Positions 10,748-22,711 of a stretch of DNA of 64,000 nucleotides are shown piece after piece. Numbering within the stretch: position 1 is the first letter of the stretch; every line of letters begins with the position of its first letter. Origin of the DNA: Vicia villosa (lineage: Eukaryota > Streptophyta > Magnoliopsida > Fabales > Fabaceae); the NCBI RefSeq assembly GCF_029867415.1, contig NW_026705173.1, positions 124,001 to 188,000 on the forward strand, given 5' to 3'. The notes beneath the pieces were generated by a model. It ran no database searches. It was not told where the DNA came from and worked only from the letters and a program-made list of their open reading frames with translations. A program made the translations under genes and the position numbers.

Positions 10748-11020
10748 TCAATCAGTCTTGTCATGACTAGGCATAGGAGCGGTGATCACAACAGGAGTTT
10801 CAGGAGGGTTGAATTTGATTTCTCCGTCATTGATCAGATCTTGAATCTTATTCTTCAATGTCCAGTAATTGTTTGTGTGATGTCCAGGACTGTTGGAATG
10901 GTACGCGCACCTCTCATTGAGTTTATTGGCAGGAGTGGAGGTGTTACAATTCTTAGGAGCATCCCTCAGAGTATTCGATCTGATCTTCAACAGATGTTGT
11001 ACCGCTTGAGCCGACGACAT
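10748..11020 (-). pseudogene. Ogre-like gag C-terminal remnant, copy 1
   Basis: A 90-codon open frame. It resembles the C-terminal nucleocapsid-like end of Ogre gag: a segment CAYHSNSPGHHTNN followed by an LK-KIQDLI motif and a proline-rich tail. In the family this cysteine/histidine cluster is a zinc knuckle that binds genomic RNA in the virus-like particle. Here the final cysteine is replaced (NNYW), so metal binding is probably lost. A second, differently damaged copy of the same domain lies just upstream at 11108-11344. Assignment is by recalled family pattern, not by a search. Confidence 0.55.
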
Positions 11021-11107
11021 ATTGATCTTGGTGAATTGACTCTTAGGTACGTATGGCTTACGTTGTTATTGTGGAACTGATGTAGAGATCAGAACTGCCC
11101 CCACAAA

Positions 11108-11344
11108 TTAATTGCGTTCATTAATGCCTTTCTGGTTATGCACAACATCAGTCATAGGAGGTCCCTCAGGTGAATTGAAATCAATGATTTTGTCATCGAT
11201 TAAATCTTGGATCTTATGCTTCAATGGTCCACAATCTTCTGTATCACGCCCAAGACTATTCAACTGATAAGCACATCTTGCATTGTACTTGTACCCAAGA
11301 GCAGGATTGGCAGGACTTGAATATGGAGGCAATAGGATTATCAA
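11108..11344 (-). pseudogene. Ogre-like gag C-terminal remnant, copy 2
   Basis: A 78-codon open frame holding CAYQLNSLGRDTEDC followed by LKHKIQDLI, the same gag C-terminal domain as at 10748-11020. It keeps the terminal cysteine but has Q and R where the other copy has histidines. The two copies therefore look like a tandem duplication followed by independent decay. No intact nucleocapsid remains. The frame starts within degraded gag sequence, so the given start is not meaningful. Confidence 0.5.
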
Positions 11345-11541
11345 GTTCTAATTGTGCAGTTGTTGTAGAATTTGAGACAATGGCATGTGTAATGGAGTAA
11401 ACTTTGCCGCATATGCTGATCCTTTTCTTCTGGGTTAACAAGGTTTTTCAACTCGTCTTTCCCCTTGACCAAGTTCAGAATCAAAACTTGGAACCGGATA
11501 TTCTGAGCCTGAAGATTTGTGAGTGATTGTTCGAGATCCAT
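11341..11541 (-). pseudogene. Ogre-like gag N-terminal remnant
   Basis: A 66-codon frame starting MDLEQSLTNLQAQN, with heptad-like leucine spacing. This resembles the N-terminal coiled-coil start of Ogre gag. It lies about 1.2 kb after the primer site, a plausible start of the first coding region. After about 40 codons the similarity ends, and the following gag sequence is the C-terminal type, so the middle of gag is missing. Recognition is by pattern only. Confidence 0.4.
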
Positions 11542-11784
11542 TTATGCTGAAATAAACAGCGAGAGAGAGTGGGAAGCCTATTGCGGGAACCTGTTATGCA
11601 ATGTTTATGAATGTAGATGCAATATTTTCAAATATCTTTAGGAAATTTACTTTGCGACATTAGGAAATGATTGGTCACCACTTCGTCTGAAGAATATTGA
11701 TCTTTGTCTTTAAATGTCCTTCTTTGAGAATCAAGCTCACCATATTGAGTGGGTCATCGCCTCTGATTCGGGATACTTCTGAAT

Positions 11785-11900
11785 TTGAAGGTACATGGCT
11801 AGAGGAAAATAAATCCTCTAGCCCCTTGATAAGTGCTGATCCTTTGAATTGGAAAGTATGTGGCTAGAGGAAAATAAATCCTCTTGCCCCTTGATGAGAA
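11785..11900. repeat. Duplicated perfect hairpin
   Basis: GGCTAGAGGA (11797-11806), loop AAATAAA, TCCTCTAGCC (11814-11823) is a perfect 10-bp hairpin. A second copy at 11872-11898 has one mismatch, 75 bp further on, with the flanks also duplicated. It lies between the gag remnant and the primer site of Ogre-like body 1. Confidence 0.75.
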
Positions 11901-12703
11901 TTTAGTCCTTGATAAGAGCACCTGAAATTGTGCGCCCTAAATCCCTAAGATCCTTGCAAGGGTTAGTTAGCATGCTATGTTATGATGTCGTGATGTCATG
12001 ATGTTATGAGAATGTAATACAATAGGTAAAACATAAGGTAATAAGGACGAAATGTCCTACAAGCAAATCCTACAAGGAAATAGAAGGGTTAGTAGCACAC
12101 ACAAGCAAGTCACACAAGTGTCCTTAGGTTTAGAGGCTTGCATGAAGTTCGTAGGTAAGTACCTTTCCCACTGAAGTTAAGTTGGTTCAACCTGTCCTAT
12201 ATAAAGACCAGGTTCTAGGGAGCTCATATCATTGACCTTTCTCGAAGGCGCTTATCTCAGTTCAGCAATCGAATCGCCGACCAAAAATGTCCTGAAAGTC
12301 CAGTCCATATGAGTGTAGCTTCGAGTATCAACCAACTTCAGTTGGAACCAAACCCATCCATCTCGCTACTTTCTAATAGGCCAAAGTCAAGTTAAACTAG
12401 GGTTCTAGGGGAAAATTAGTGCTTAATGACACCACGCAGTAGCCAAGTGTTTCCCTAAGTTGGATCCCAAGGAACACCAGGACAAACCAATGTGTCACAC
12501 TAACAATGGCCACCATATCAACCACATCAGTATATGCTGTGCAGTCTCCTTAGTCTCGTGCCATTTACCTAAGGTACTCAGATCCGGGTTAGGATCTTTC
12601 ACACAAGTAAACCCAAACAGGCCCACAAATATAAAGCAAACAAATCAAACAATTTTTAAAGTGAATCCTAAACTTTAAGGTAACCCCTCTTTTAATCGAA
12701 ATT
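11901..12703. other. Leader of Ogre-like body 1
   Basis: Untranslated region between the primer site and the gag remnant on the minus strand. It contains ATGATGTCGTGATGTCATGA-type short repeats near 11980. The open frame at 12460-12678 has no family support. Confidence 0.45.
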
Positions 12704-12720
12704 CCCCAGCAGAGTCGCCA
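12704..12720 (-). other. Ogre-type primer binding site
   Basis: Minus strand TGGCGACTCTGCTGGGG, separated by GAAC from the LTR end at 12725. This primer-site sequence is shared by Ogre/Tat elements and is complementary to the 3' end of a tRNA, reported as tRNA-Arg for Ogre. The same 17 bases recur at 20031-20047. Confidence 0.85.
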
Positions 12721-12724
12721 GTTC

Positions 12725-13979
12725 TGTAATACGGTGAACTGACTTTATTTGAAATGTTGCGGATAGCAAGAGTCGCCACCGACTTTTATTTTATCCAATT
12801 TAAAGAAAGGCTAAAAGAAAAGAAAAAACCTTTTTGAAAGAGATTGAGTTCGGGGGGTAAGTTATACAAAGGGAAGGTGTAAGGCACCCTTTGCATCCAT
12901 GGTTATCCATGGGCTCTTAATTGCTTAGCTTCACTTGTTTGTTTGAAAAGTTTGAAGTGTCGTGTGTGAATAGAAATTTGAATAAGAACTTTAGCTTGTA
13001 AATAAGCGTAGTCTTTTTGAAAAGATTCTTTGAAAATTAGTGGGAAAAAGAATTTGAATTTGAAAAAGAGCAAGCAATTAAAAAGCGATTACCCTAAGTT
13101 TTAAAATTCGTTCTTTTAGCTTTTCGGGCGAAAGGGTCTATCCATACCATGAGAGGGCAGGAAGTCTTTCAATTGGATATTTAAGGGTCATCGAGAAAAG
13201 TATCGTTCGCCATAAGACTGTCCCTGCCATAAAGAGGGCAGGTAGTCTAAGGGAAGGATATAATAGTCATTTAATATTGTTAGGCATCATGCGAGGATAC
13301 CTTAGCAATAGAGACAATCATTCTATTTTACCGAGGCAACCTTGAGGGAGTTTCAATAACTTTAAAGGCAACATTTGCTTTAGGTATCCTCGGAATCGAG
13401 GGACTTTGACTATTTTAAGGCATTATCAACAAGGCAACAAGGAAACAGTAATAAGGCAACAAGGCAACCAGAGGGATTACCCTAAAGGTGTGTGGGTGCA
13501 CAATCACGTGGTTAACTTCGATGATATTTATCTTATACAGTTAGCGATTCTATGTTCAATTCATGGTTTATCACTCCCTAAGATTACTAACCACGCATTT
13601 TAAAATTGCAAAAATTAAAGGCAGAAAAATATAAAGTCCTACGCTATTACAATAAACACCTGCGGGGAAAGGGAAATAAAAGAAGAAAATAAGAGAGATG
13701 AATAATTAATTTAATTATCTTGAGTCTTGATCTTCCTCGAACCCTTGATCAGCTCTGAAAACCCTGATTCCAGAAAGCCCCCAGAAATGATAATGCCACA
13801 GGATTAGACCTCAGATCCCTATATTTTGGTCAGGAACTCCTTATCAGAAGCCTCTTTCTTATCACCTCTTGGAACAATAACCAGGATATGAATGCATGAA
13901 TTGGGCCATGACCTACATGATGTATGCATATGGATTGTAAGCCCGATAAATAAGGGTAGGACAAATTTGGGGTATGACA
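12725..13979 (-). mobile_element. Ogre-type LTR shared by two bodies, short form
   Basis: Minus strand starts TGTCATACCCCAAATTTGTC at 13979 and ends CACCGTATTACA at 12725; 1255 bp. A purine tract touches its start (13980-13988) and a primer site follows its end, so it serves as 3' LTR for body 2 and 5' LTR for body 1. About 13620-13760 matches 3905-4030, but the U3 is only about 220 bp and unlike the other LTRs, so it has either lost about 2.8 kb or belongs to another subfamily. The open frames at 13406-14039 are not coding. Confidence 0.75.
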
Positions 13980-14484
13980 GCTGCCCCTATTTAATCGTCT
14001 TAAACCTGAAGGTGAGATTGACGCTAGCCTTTCGAACATTCGAGGTAGAAGAAGATTAAATATCCAAGTGCTAGAAATTTATCCTAAAGAGAAGATGGTG
14101 TAAATGTTATCTTTATTTTTTTTATATCTGCTGGCGAAAGAGAATTTCGTGTTTTTTCTTTTTTCTGGTGGAAAAATTTATGGTGAGTAATGGTTGAATG
14201 GTGATAGCTTGTAAAGTGGTAATGGTGCCAATACAGGGTTTTCCAAGAGGAAGGTTGTATGAAACAATGACTGAAAAGATAAGATCTCGTAACGATCTAT
14301 GACTCAACACCGACTCGACACCAGGAGAAGACTTATGGGCAATCTTCGGAACTGAAAGAAAAAGATCTCGTGCGATCTATGACTCAACATTGATTCGAAA
14401 CTAGGGTAAGATCACCGGACCTACGACCCACAAAAGTTGAAAAAGGATAAACATCAACAATGAGGCTAGAGAAGGAGAATATTA

Positions 14485-14990
14485 TCAATAACACTGAGGT
14501 TGGGAAAGGAAAGGCATCAACACTGAGGTTGGGAAAGGAAAGGCATCGACACTGAGGTCGGGGAAGGAATGATAGACATCAACACTGAGGTTGGACAAGG
14601 AAAGGATTAACGTCAACACTGAGGCTGGGGAAGAAAAGGATTAACATCAACACTAAGGCTGGGGAAGGAAAGGATTAACGTTAACACTGAGGCTGGGAAA
14701 GGAAAGGCATCAACACTGAGGCTGGGAAAGGAAAGGCATCGACACTGAGGTCGGGGGAGAAAAGGCATCGACACTGAGGTCGGGGAAGAAAAACGATAAA
14801 CATCAACACTGAGGTTGGAGGACATCAACATTGAGGTTGGATAGAGAAATGACAAACATCAACACTGAGGTTTGGAATGACGATTGACATCGACACTGAG
14901 GTCAGTGAAGGAAGGGGTAGACATCAACACCTAGGTTGGACAAGAAATGATAGGCATCAACACTGAGGTTGGAAAAGGAAAGGATTAACA
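14485..14990 (-). repeat. 29-35-bp tandem array next to the purine tract
   Basis: The core ACACTGAGG recurs about every 29-35 bp from 14490 to 14970, roughly fifteen units, with alternating CATCAACACTGAGGTTGG and CATCGACACTGAGGTCGG forms. It occupies the same place as the 71-bp array of body 1 (3' untranslated region by the purine tract) but has no sequence in common with it. Confidence 0.85.
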
Positions 14991-15169
14991 TCACTGGGGA
15001 TTGGGAATCGGTTTTGAAATGGTTTGCCAGGACGGAAACTGGGCTTTGAAAGGGTTTGTCAGGATGTGAACTGGGCTTTGAAATGGTTCAGAGGTCGGAA
15101 GGCAAAGGACCCACAACGCGGGGGATTGGATCCGAAAAGGTCGTCCACATAAAGGGAAATAACCACAGA

Positions 15170-15670
15170 GACTAGTGACGACTAGACTCGATCAAGAGAC
15201 ATCGGTAGACACTAAAGAATCACGAAGATATTGATGCTTGCGAAGCATAAGAATTACACTAATCCCTCAGGCCAAGGGCGGGGTGTAACTCTCCAAGAGC
15301 GGCAATTTATTCGAATTGCCACACACCAAGTATGGTTATTCAAACGATTGAAAAATGAGATGGGTTGAATGCCCACCCTCATTCACACTCTAATCTACAC
15401 ACAGTATACGGGAAATAACCACGACAAGACTAGTAACGACTAGACTCGACAAGAAGATGGAAGTAACCACTGGAAATTACAAAGATATCGATGCTTGCGA
15501 AGCATAAGAATTACATTAATCCCTCAGGCCAAAAGGCGGGGTGTAACTCTTCAAGAGCGGCAATCATTTGAATTGCCACACACCAAGTATGGTTATTCAA
15601 ACGATTGAAAAATGATATGGGTTGAATGCCCACCCTCATTCACACTCTAATCTGCACGCAGCATACGGGA
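15170..15670. repeat. Two-unit tandem duplication of about 255 bp
   Basis: A block with GATGCTTGCGAAGCATAAG, the motif GGCGGGGTGTAACTCT and the motif ATTGCCACACACCAAGTATG occurs from about 15230 and again from about 15485. The flanking GGGAAATAACCAC text is also repeated. The two units differ by a few substitutions and small indels. Confidence 0.75.
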
Positions 15671-18284
15671 AATAACCTTGGAGACAACGATTCTGACAAA
15701 GAAATACATTGTATCCGATCCACATTAGAGAGATAATATGAGACTTCTTCTGGGGATATATATTACTTCGTGCCTTCTGGGCACATACAAACTGGCTTAT
15801 GCATTGATGCATGTTTGAATTTTTCAATGGCGTAATGCTCCATTTTGATGGACATGCTACGCTTTTGAGGATGCAATGTTATATGCAATGAACTATATGT
15901 GGAGTGTTAAATAAAGGCATTAGTGAGGTAAACACCATGGAGAATCCCCTTAGTGTTAAGAATTCTTTAGAGATGCCAATAGATGTTGGACTTTGACTTG
16001 TAAAATGCACCTTCTGGTTGTTGACTTGAAGAATAACTTCTGACTTTTCACCATGTGCCACTGCTTGGAGGATTTTCAACTTGAGGAGATTCCCTCGATT
16101 CCTCATGTCGGGGATGAGAGATCCAGGTAAGGAGCCTTGGTTAGGGAAGTAGAACAACTCCTAGGAGAAATAAACTCCCATGCTCGAGGGATGGAACAAA
16201 CTCTCAGGAGAAATAACTCCTGTGCTTGGGGAGAGAATAAGTTTCCAGGAAAAATCCGATGACCGGGGAGAGACAAGATAACTTAAAAGATTGTGCCCCA
16301 AGCTTCATGACCTACGAAGGAATTCTCCCTAAAGGATCCTTGGAGAGATTTGTCGAATGTCGACGTAACTGCCCCAGATTGGTTGAACTCAAGAGAGATT
16401 CCTTGACGTGATTGCCCCAGATTGATCAAAGCTTGAAGACATTTATTGACATGATTGCCCCAGATATGCTGAATTTGAGAGGTCGAACCTCGATTCAATT
16501 TCCCCTGATTAGGTACATCTTACTAGAATCCTCAAGCTTTCATTTTTTTAAGTCAAAAAAACATGGAAATAACTTAACCCCGCTCAACGGGGTCTTCAAA
16601 CTCTTCTCCTCAGGGTAATCAAAGAAAGCATTAACTGTTCATGCCCAACGGAGTTTTTAGAGAACCTGCCCCTTGATGGTCAACATTTGAAATGGTTAGC
16701 TTTTACTCCTCGGAGTTCTCAAGTCTCTTGTACTTGGACATGATCAAGTTACTCACTGATTCTCATCATGGTAACTTCCTTGATGTTAAGCACATATTTT
16801 GTATGCAAAAGAATGTTAATTCTAAGAATGATAATTCTAATGCAAAACCAATGTTAGTCTTGAAGTTTAAAGAAAATTTTATTGAAGTGAGGTGGCGACC
16901 TCTTGTGAACGAGTCACTAGTTGACACAACCTCGATTTTCTCATGCGAAAGATAATGCAAGCATACGATACCAACATAGATATGTGTCACGCTTCATTGG
17001 GAGTCAGGTAAACACTATCTGATCGGATTGCGCTTTCAAAATAAACCCTACTTCAATTAGGACTTTTAAGGGTTGTAACTTGGCCGTGTTCACGGTTTTC
17101 AAAAAACAAAGGATTTTTAGGCTCAAAATTATTTGGTACCCACCCCCTTCTTGATGTTCTCCATTCCTAGGTTCAATTAACTCAACATGAGTGCTCATCC
17201 CTCACAAGGAAATTTGAAATGGTTGAAGAATCAATTAGGTTTTTTGGACATGGCCGTCACTCACTTTCTTATTCTTCTAATTGATTATCACACGACTTTG
17301 TTTTTTTTCCTTTTTTTTCATCTTCCATTCTCATTACCTTTTCCCCTTTTTTTTTCTTTTTTTTATGAAGTCGCGTGATCCTACGTTGTCTCTGATTTGT
17401 TGGGAGTGATTGTGACAGCCTGAATTCTTGGTAGATGAAGAATTATCATTGTGGTATCGTCATCTTTTGACCTCTTGACGGAATAAGGATAACCATTGTG
17501 ATTTTGACATTCCTCAACCTTTTGAAGGATAACCATTGTTATATCCTACCCTTGATGAGTTTTGAACGCTCGATCAAGTTAAATGAACACTACCTTGCCC
17601 CAGGGTTAAAATTAATGGTTTTTTCTGAACAGAAAAGAAACTCCTACTTCAAGGCTCAAAGGGGTTAACGAGGGTCTATCTCCTTTATATCTCCAGTGTT
17701 TGGGGATTTGAAATAATGCTTGTACATCCTCAGTTGGGTTTTATCCAAAAGCACACAATTGGAGATTTTGCATTTTAATTTTTCATCATTCTCCCTCAGT
17801 TTTTTGCCTAAGCAAGCAATTAGTAAAGTTGGTATCGTAATGCCAAAAACATTTTATGAGTGAAAACGAATGGATTTCTTCAAGACAAACATAAATAGTG
17901 TATTATGATTTTCATTCAGAAATTAACAAGTTTTTACATGCTAGCAATGCTTAAACAAACAATGAAATGTTACAAATGAGAATGCAATGAAGAACTGAAT
18001 GGCCGCCATTGTTGAGGAGACTTGACTCCGTCTGGACTTATTGCTCTTGAATACTTTCTGCAGTTTTGATGCCTCATAGGGACTTCGATTTATGCATGAA
18101 CCTCTTGGAGTGAATGACACACAATCCTCAATAGAAAGGCTTTGCACTCCAGCATGGTAGTCACTTAGCATTATCATGTGTTCCTTCCAAACACTTCAGA
18201 TTACTTCAAAAGAGAACTCCAACAAAGATACCCAGGAGTTGTAAATTTTTGCCTTACTTTAAGGATTCGAGCAATGCGAGTGGT

Positions 18285-18645
18285 GCAATGCTCAAGATAA
18301 GAATACGTCTTGCTTATCCCTCAATCGGGAGCCCCAAGTATTGTTGCTAGAGTAGTATTCGCCATCATAAATGGAAAAAACCTTGTATGGTCATCAAACT
18401 CAAGAGCTATATGTGGTGAAGAAGACTCAATACACGAATCTTAACCAACTGAAATTTCGACAAATGGGGAAGCAACTTGAGAATGAGGAGCGTTATGTAG
18501 AACACTCTTGATTACCACACGGAAAAATATTCTAGCGAAGTTGCGCAGGAATTTGTAATGCTTTGAGGGATTCAAGCAATGCGAATGATGCAATGCTCAA
18601 GATAAGAGTACGTCTTGCTTATCCCTCAATCGGGAGCCCCAAACA
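18285..18645. repeat. Dispersed 52-bp direct repeat
   Basis: CAATGCTCAAGATAAGA is followed by TACGTCTTGCTTATCCCTCA and ATCGGGAGCCCCAA at about 18290-18342 and again at about 18592-18644, nearly identical, 302 bp apart. The sequence between them is unrelated. No coding assignment. Confidence 0.7.
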
Positions 18646-18659
18646 ACTTCCACATATGA

Positions 18660-20030
18660 ACAAGAGTTGATTACCACTTTAGCTTCAATATCCAAACCAT
18701 TCGGAGTGAGAGTAAATGACCCTCGCAGTTCTTGATATCAAGCATAAACCAACAATATCTAAATCAGCGAAGTCACGACCTTTTTTTTATGGCTTCCAAA
18801 CTTTCGTCCAAGAGGCGGAACTTTTGTCAATTTTAATACTCGAAAACTTGAAGACTTCAATAATGTGAATGCTCCTTACCAAGAATAGGAATCTCAACAA
18901 TACTTCAAACATTCTGATTCATAAGATCTTCTCATGGGTGAGATTAACATTTGCATTTGGCCTCTAAGGAACTTGTCTCAATTCTTCTTGCCAAAGAGAA
19001 AAGCTTAAATAACCTCCATACACTCATTCATTCCAGTCTCCATTTATGTTCTCATCTCAGTCAAAACCCCACGGAGTTGTTCCAATGTTAACTTTTGAGC
19101 ACATAGCGGTGAGAAGTCAATTTTATTGCTGAAGTTAGAATTTGAGTAGAAAAGGCCCCCACAAGTTTCTCATAGAACCATGAAATGCATGATAGTGTGA
19201 ATGCATGTTTCATTTATAGAGAATCCTAAAGTCTTTTCACACTTTTGTTTCTCTTTTTTATTTGAAATCAAAGATTCATTTTGTATATAGTATCTTTTCT
19301 TTTTTCTTTTTCTATTTCCTTTCTTCTTTTTTTTGGAAACAGACTTTAGGATCTCTCACAAATGAAGTGGATAAAACGATGATGTTATGCGATGCAACAA
19401 CATGGGATCAAGGTCCATATAATCTTAGTAACCACTGTACAATCCTCTGAATGACTGATATAGGTCAGATGTCGTGAGATCAAAGGTCCGGCATAGGTAT
19501 CACAGAACCATATGAACAATAGTCACCAACGGTACCTGTCATGTATATCCCTCCCCACTCACAAGTGAATCTAGGCCAGGGTAAGGTCATGAAATGCAGT
19601 ATACAGTCCGCCCGAAGGTAAGCACCGTCACAGCGCGGATGCGAGTGGCGATAATACCTGCCTTTGAAACCACTACTCTGCTCGTAGTCACATAATCCAT
19701 CCTAAGGCGTACACCTCGAGACAAACCATGCTCCCACTCTATCCTAGGGTACCTAAAGTGCACTCATAGCCTGTGTATTGGGCCTTTTACCTCATAGAAT
19801 CATCCCACCCAACCTGCAAACAGAGAAAATATGTGGCCTCACGGGGACCCATAATATAGTCCAGATGCATGCGGAAAGTAAACATGACATGCAAGCAAGA
19901 AATAAACATGATATGCAAGCATATATACAAATGATGTAAACATATAAATAAACAAAGAAACACCCAATAAAAGAAACAAACAAAGGCTAGGATCGACTCG
20001 CTAAGTGCGGACCCGCAATAGATCTAATGT
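18660..20030. other. Leader side of Ogre-like body 2, no recognised gene
   Basis: Mixed-composition sequence between the noncoding body and the primer site. No conserved protein motif; short open frames at 19262-19450 and 19792-19983 are low-complexity. A gag remnant like that of body 1 was looked for and not found. Confidence 0.4.
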
Positions 20031-20047
20031 CCCCAGCAGAGTCGCCA
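20031..20047 (-). other. Ogre-type primer binding site
   Basis: Minus strand TGGCGACTCTGCTGGGG, identical to the site at 12704-12720. It marks the junction of the LTR on its right (20048 onward) with Ogre-like body 2. Confidence 0.85.
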
Positions 20048-20560
20048 GCTATCGCACGCTCGCGAAAAATGAACAGAGTCGCCACTAATATATTTATCAC
20101 ATAAGGGAAAGGAATATCAGAAAACCTAACAAAGGAAGGAACAGGGTCTTGCGACCAGAGAATCTAGGTACGGGAGTCGGTTACGCAAGGGGAAGGTACT
20201 AGCACCCCTCACACCCATCGTACTCGATGGTATCCACCTATGTTTGTTTCTATCTAAAGGGTGTGTCTATGTCTATGTCTACATGCGAATGAATGCAAAA
20301 GAAATACGGGGAAAAGAATGAATTATTTACAATTGTGCTCGTTCAAGCCCCGAGACTTGATGCCTACGTATCCTTTTCAGAAATCAGAGCGCTGTAGTTC
20401 AGCTCAAGATTTTCTGTTTGTTTTTGTGTTTTTTAGTTGGGCGGAGTTAACATTCGCGCTCTTGCATGAGGGATCGACCTACGATGCGTTCGAGCGGAAA
20501 TAACAATGCCCTTAGAAAGAAGAAAGAGAGAGGTTGGTTTGTGTCTTTTAGGGTAGATAA

Positions 20561-20855
20561 GTGATGAACAGTTCCCAATACCGGGCCACTCACCACCTTC
20601 TCTACTTTGTTTTAATTTTGAACCATTATTAGGTGTTTTAAGTGTTTTTGGTTGGGTGTTTTTTAGGGGAATTTGTTTGCGATTTGAATCACATAAAAGT
20701 GTATAATGGTAGAGAAACATATTAGGGAATGGATCCCACTCATATCTCTCCCATTATATAGTGATCGAGAAACAGATTAGAGAATGAATCCCACTCATTT
20801 CTCTCCCACCAAGTGATTGAGAAACAGATTAGGGAATAAATTCCACTCATTTCTC
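20561..20855 (-). repeat. Array of four hairpins homologous to the left-edge array
   Basis: Hairpins at 20561-20596 (GTGATG with CACCAC, allowing a wobble pair), 20702-20758 (TATAATGG with CCATTATA), 20767-20803 and 20819-20855 (GAGAAA with TTTCTC). The last three have inner G-rich/C-rich arms such as GGGA with TCCC. The flanks are collinear with 1200-1700 in reverse complement. Arm sequences differ from the left array but still pair. Confidence 0.75.
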
Positions 20856-22711
20856 TCTCACTATTAGTAACATGTGATTCGCATCTTTTATTTATTAAGT
20901 ATTTTAAAAGTCGAAAGAAAAAAGAATGCAATGGGGAACTAATTCTAAATTCTAATCTAAGTTGTCTATACAAGGGAATCGAAATCATCTAACCTATACA
21001 GTTTATTAAAGGAAAAAACTACACATGGGATAGGTAAAAGAAAATCGATATACGACAAATAAAATTGAGAACTTTAGCAAATAAATGGTATTCACAAACA
21101 CACATATATCAATTAAATCTATGAAAAAAATAAGACTAAATTCAATTCCTAAGTCTATTAACAAGTTATTTACAAGGAAGTATTAAAACAAAGAAAATTT
21201 CAAATATATAGTAAAGAAAAAGATTTATTAAAAGTATTAAAACAATTAAAAAAAATAACAAAAATCATGACAATTATTTACATACTCTAAAATACTCAAG
21301 AATATTTTTTATGTATTTTTTATTTGAATTAAAAAAGATTTATGAATTAAAAGTAAAAGGAAACAAAATTAAAAATAAAACTAGAACTAAACTACCGGGG
21401 GGTGCATTAGTAAAAAGAAAACGAACTAAAATTGTGTTATGAGCAAACTGAGCCTAATTACAGGGGGTGTGAAGAGCATGGGTGCGTAGAGGCCCAGTTA
21501 CTGAATGGTGGTGTATTAGCAATGAAGGGGTATGATTCAGGAAAGCCCTAGGCCCAGTTGCGTATGGCCCAACGCTGCATCTCACATTTGATCCACATTA
21601 TTATTTCACTTTATTTCATTTGCATTAATTTTAGACTATGGTTTTTTTTTATGCATGCAATGTTCCAAATCATGTAGACCTCATATTAATCAGTCAAGTG
21701 CAACTTAAGTGTCTACAAGACAAACACACACCGAGCCAACCAGAAAATGCCACGTCGTTTCCCAATCATTGAATAAAATATAAAACCACAAGATAATTGG
21801 AACCTGCACCAGTTCATGCATGCCACGTGTACCACCTGAGAGGAAAATATTAAACACACTCAGACGCCGGAACTACTGTTCCGGTCATATTCTCCGACCT
21901 CATCCACGACGGAGACACTTGAATTTTTCCAGAAAATGGTAAAAGCTAATACCTTTCAAATCAGAATCTCGTGCTGATCATGGATCTACCCTTAGATTCT
22001 TCTAATTCTATCTCTATTCTCTAAACCGAGGCATTCTCTAAAGCCCTAACATAAACAACATCAACGAAAATGCAATGTAATGATGCAGAATCCATCACCA
22101 TGCGACGTAGCACTGATATATCTTACTCAAAGTTCAAAAGATCATCATCATAGGAAAAAGCAATAACACATCTCAAGGATCCAAGAATTATCACGCAAAC
22201 GCATCATGTATCCACAAGAGCATATGAACTTAGTCTTAGATTCCTAGCATACTGAGAGAGTTTCAAGCTTTACCTGAGTGATTTAGAATTGAAAGAAGAA
22301 GAAACTCCACTGTTCGATGATGCCGTTAGCTATGCACTTGTTGATTCTTGAGAACTAAACTCAATATTTGTGAGCTGGACGAAGATTGTGGTATGCTGTG
22401 AACCTTGACTCTAATTCTTGCTATATGCCGTGAACGCTTTGACATGATAACGAAGATGGTTATGATGCCATGGAGAAGCTCACGATGGTGGCGATGATGA
22501 AGATGAACGTGTGTTGGAGATTGGTGAGGGAAGAGAGAGTGGTGGTTGGAGTTTGTTACAAGAGTGTAACAAACTTTTTGTTGAGGGGAGAGTAATGAGA
22601 ATAGGAAATGGAGAGGGTGAGAACGATGGAAGGGAAAAGAGAGTGGAAGAGAGTTTGAGAGAAATGAAAAAGAAAAATGAGAGTGTGTTTTTGAGTTTGT
22701 GAAGGGAGTGT

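Larger units (their letters stand above)
6889..12703 (-). mobile_element. Ogre-like body 1, coding-poor
   Basis: Bounded at 6889-6900 by a purine tract (minus: AACAGGGGCAGC) touching the 3' LTR, and at 12704-12720 by the primer site. Going from primer site to purine tract on the minus strand it holds a leader, gag remnants (11541 to 10748), a region shared with body 2 (about 9600-10560, matching about 16980-17830), a 96-bp tandem array and a 71-bp tandem array. No protease, reverse transcriptase or integrase motif is visible. At about 5.2 kb without the hAT insertion it is far shorter than an autonomous Ogre body, so it is probably a non-autonomous deletion derivative. Confidence 0.7.
13980..20030 (-). 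mobile_element. Ogre-like body 2, noncoding
   Basis: Lies between a purine tract at 13980-13988 and the primer site at 20031-20047. It shares a diverged block with body 1 (about 16980-17830 against 9780-10560, including GGGTTGTAAC and CTCAAAGGGGTT markers). No gag, protease, RT or integrase motif could be recognised on either strand. It carries a 29-35-bp tandem array near the purine tract, a 255-bp duplication (15170-15670), a dispersed 52-bp duplication (18290 and 18592) and an unassigned leader. Best read as a non-autonomous Ogre-like derivative. Confidence 0.65.
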
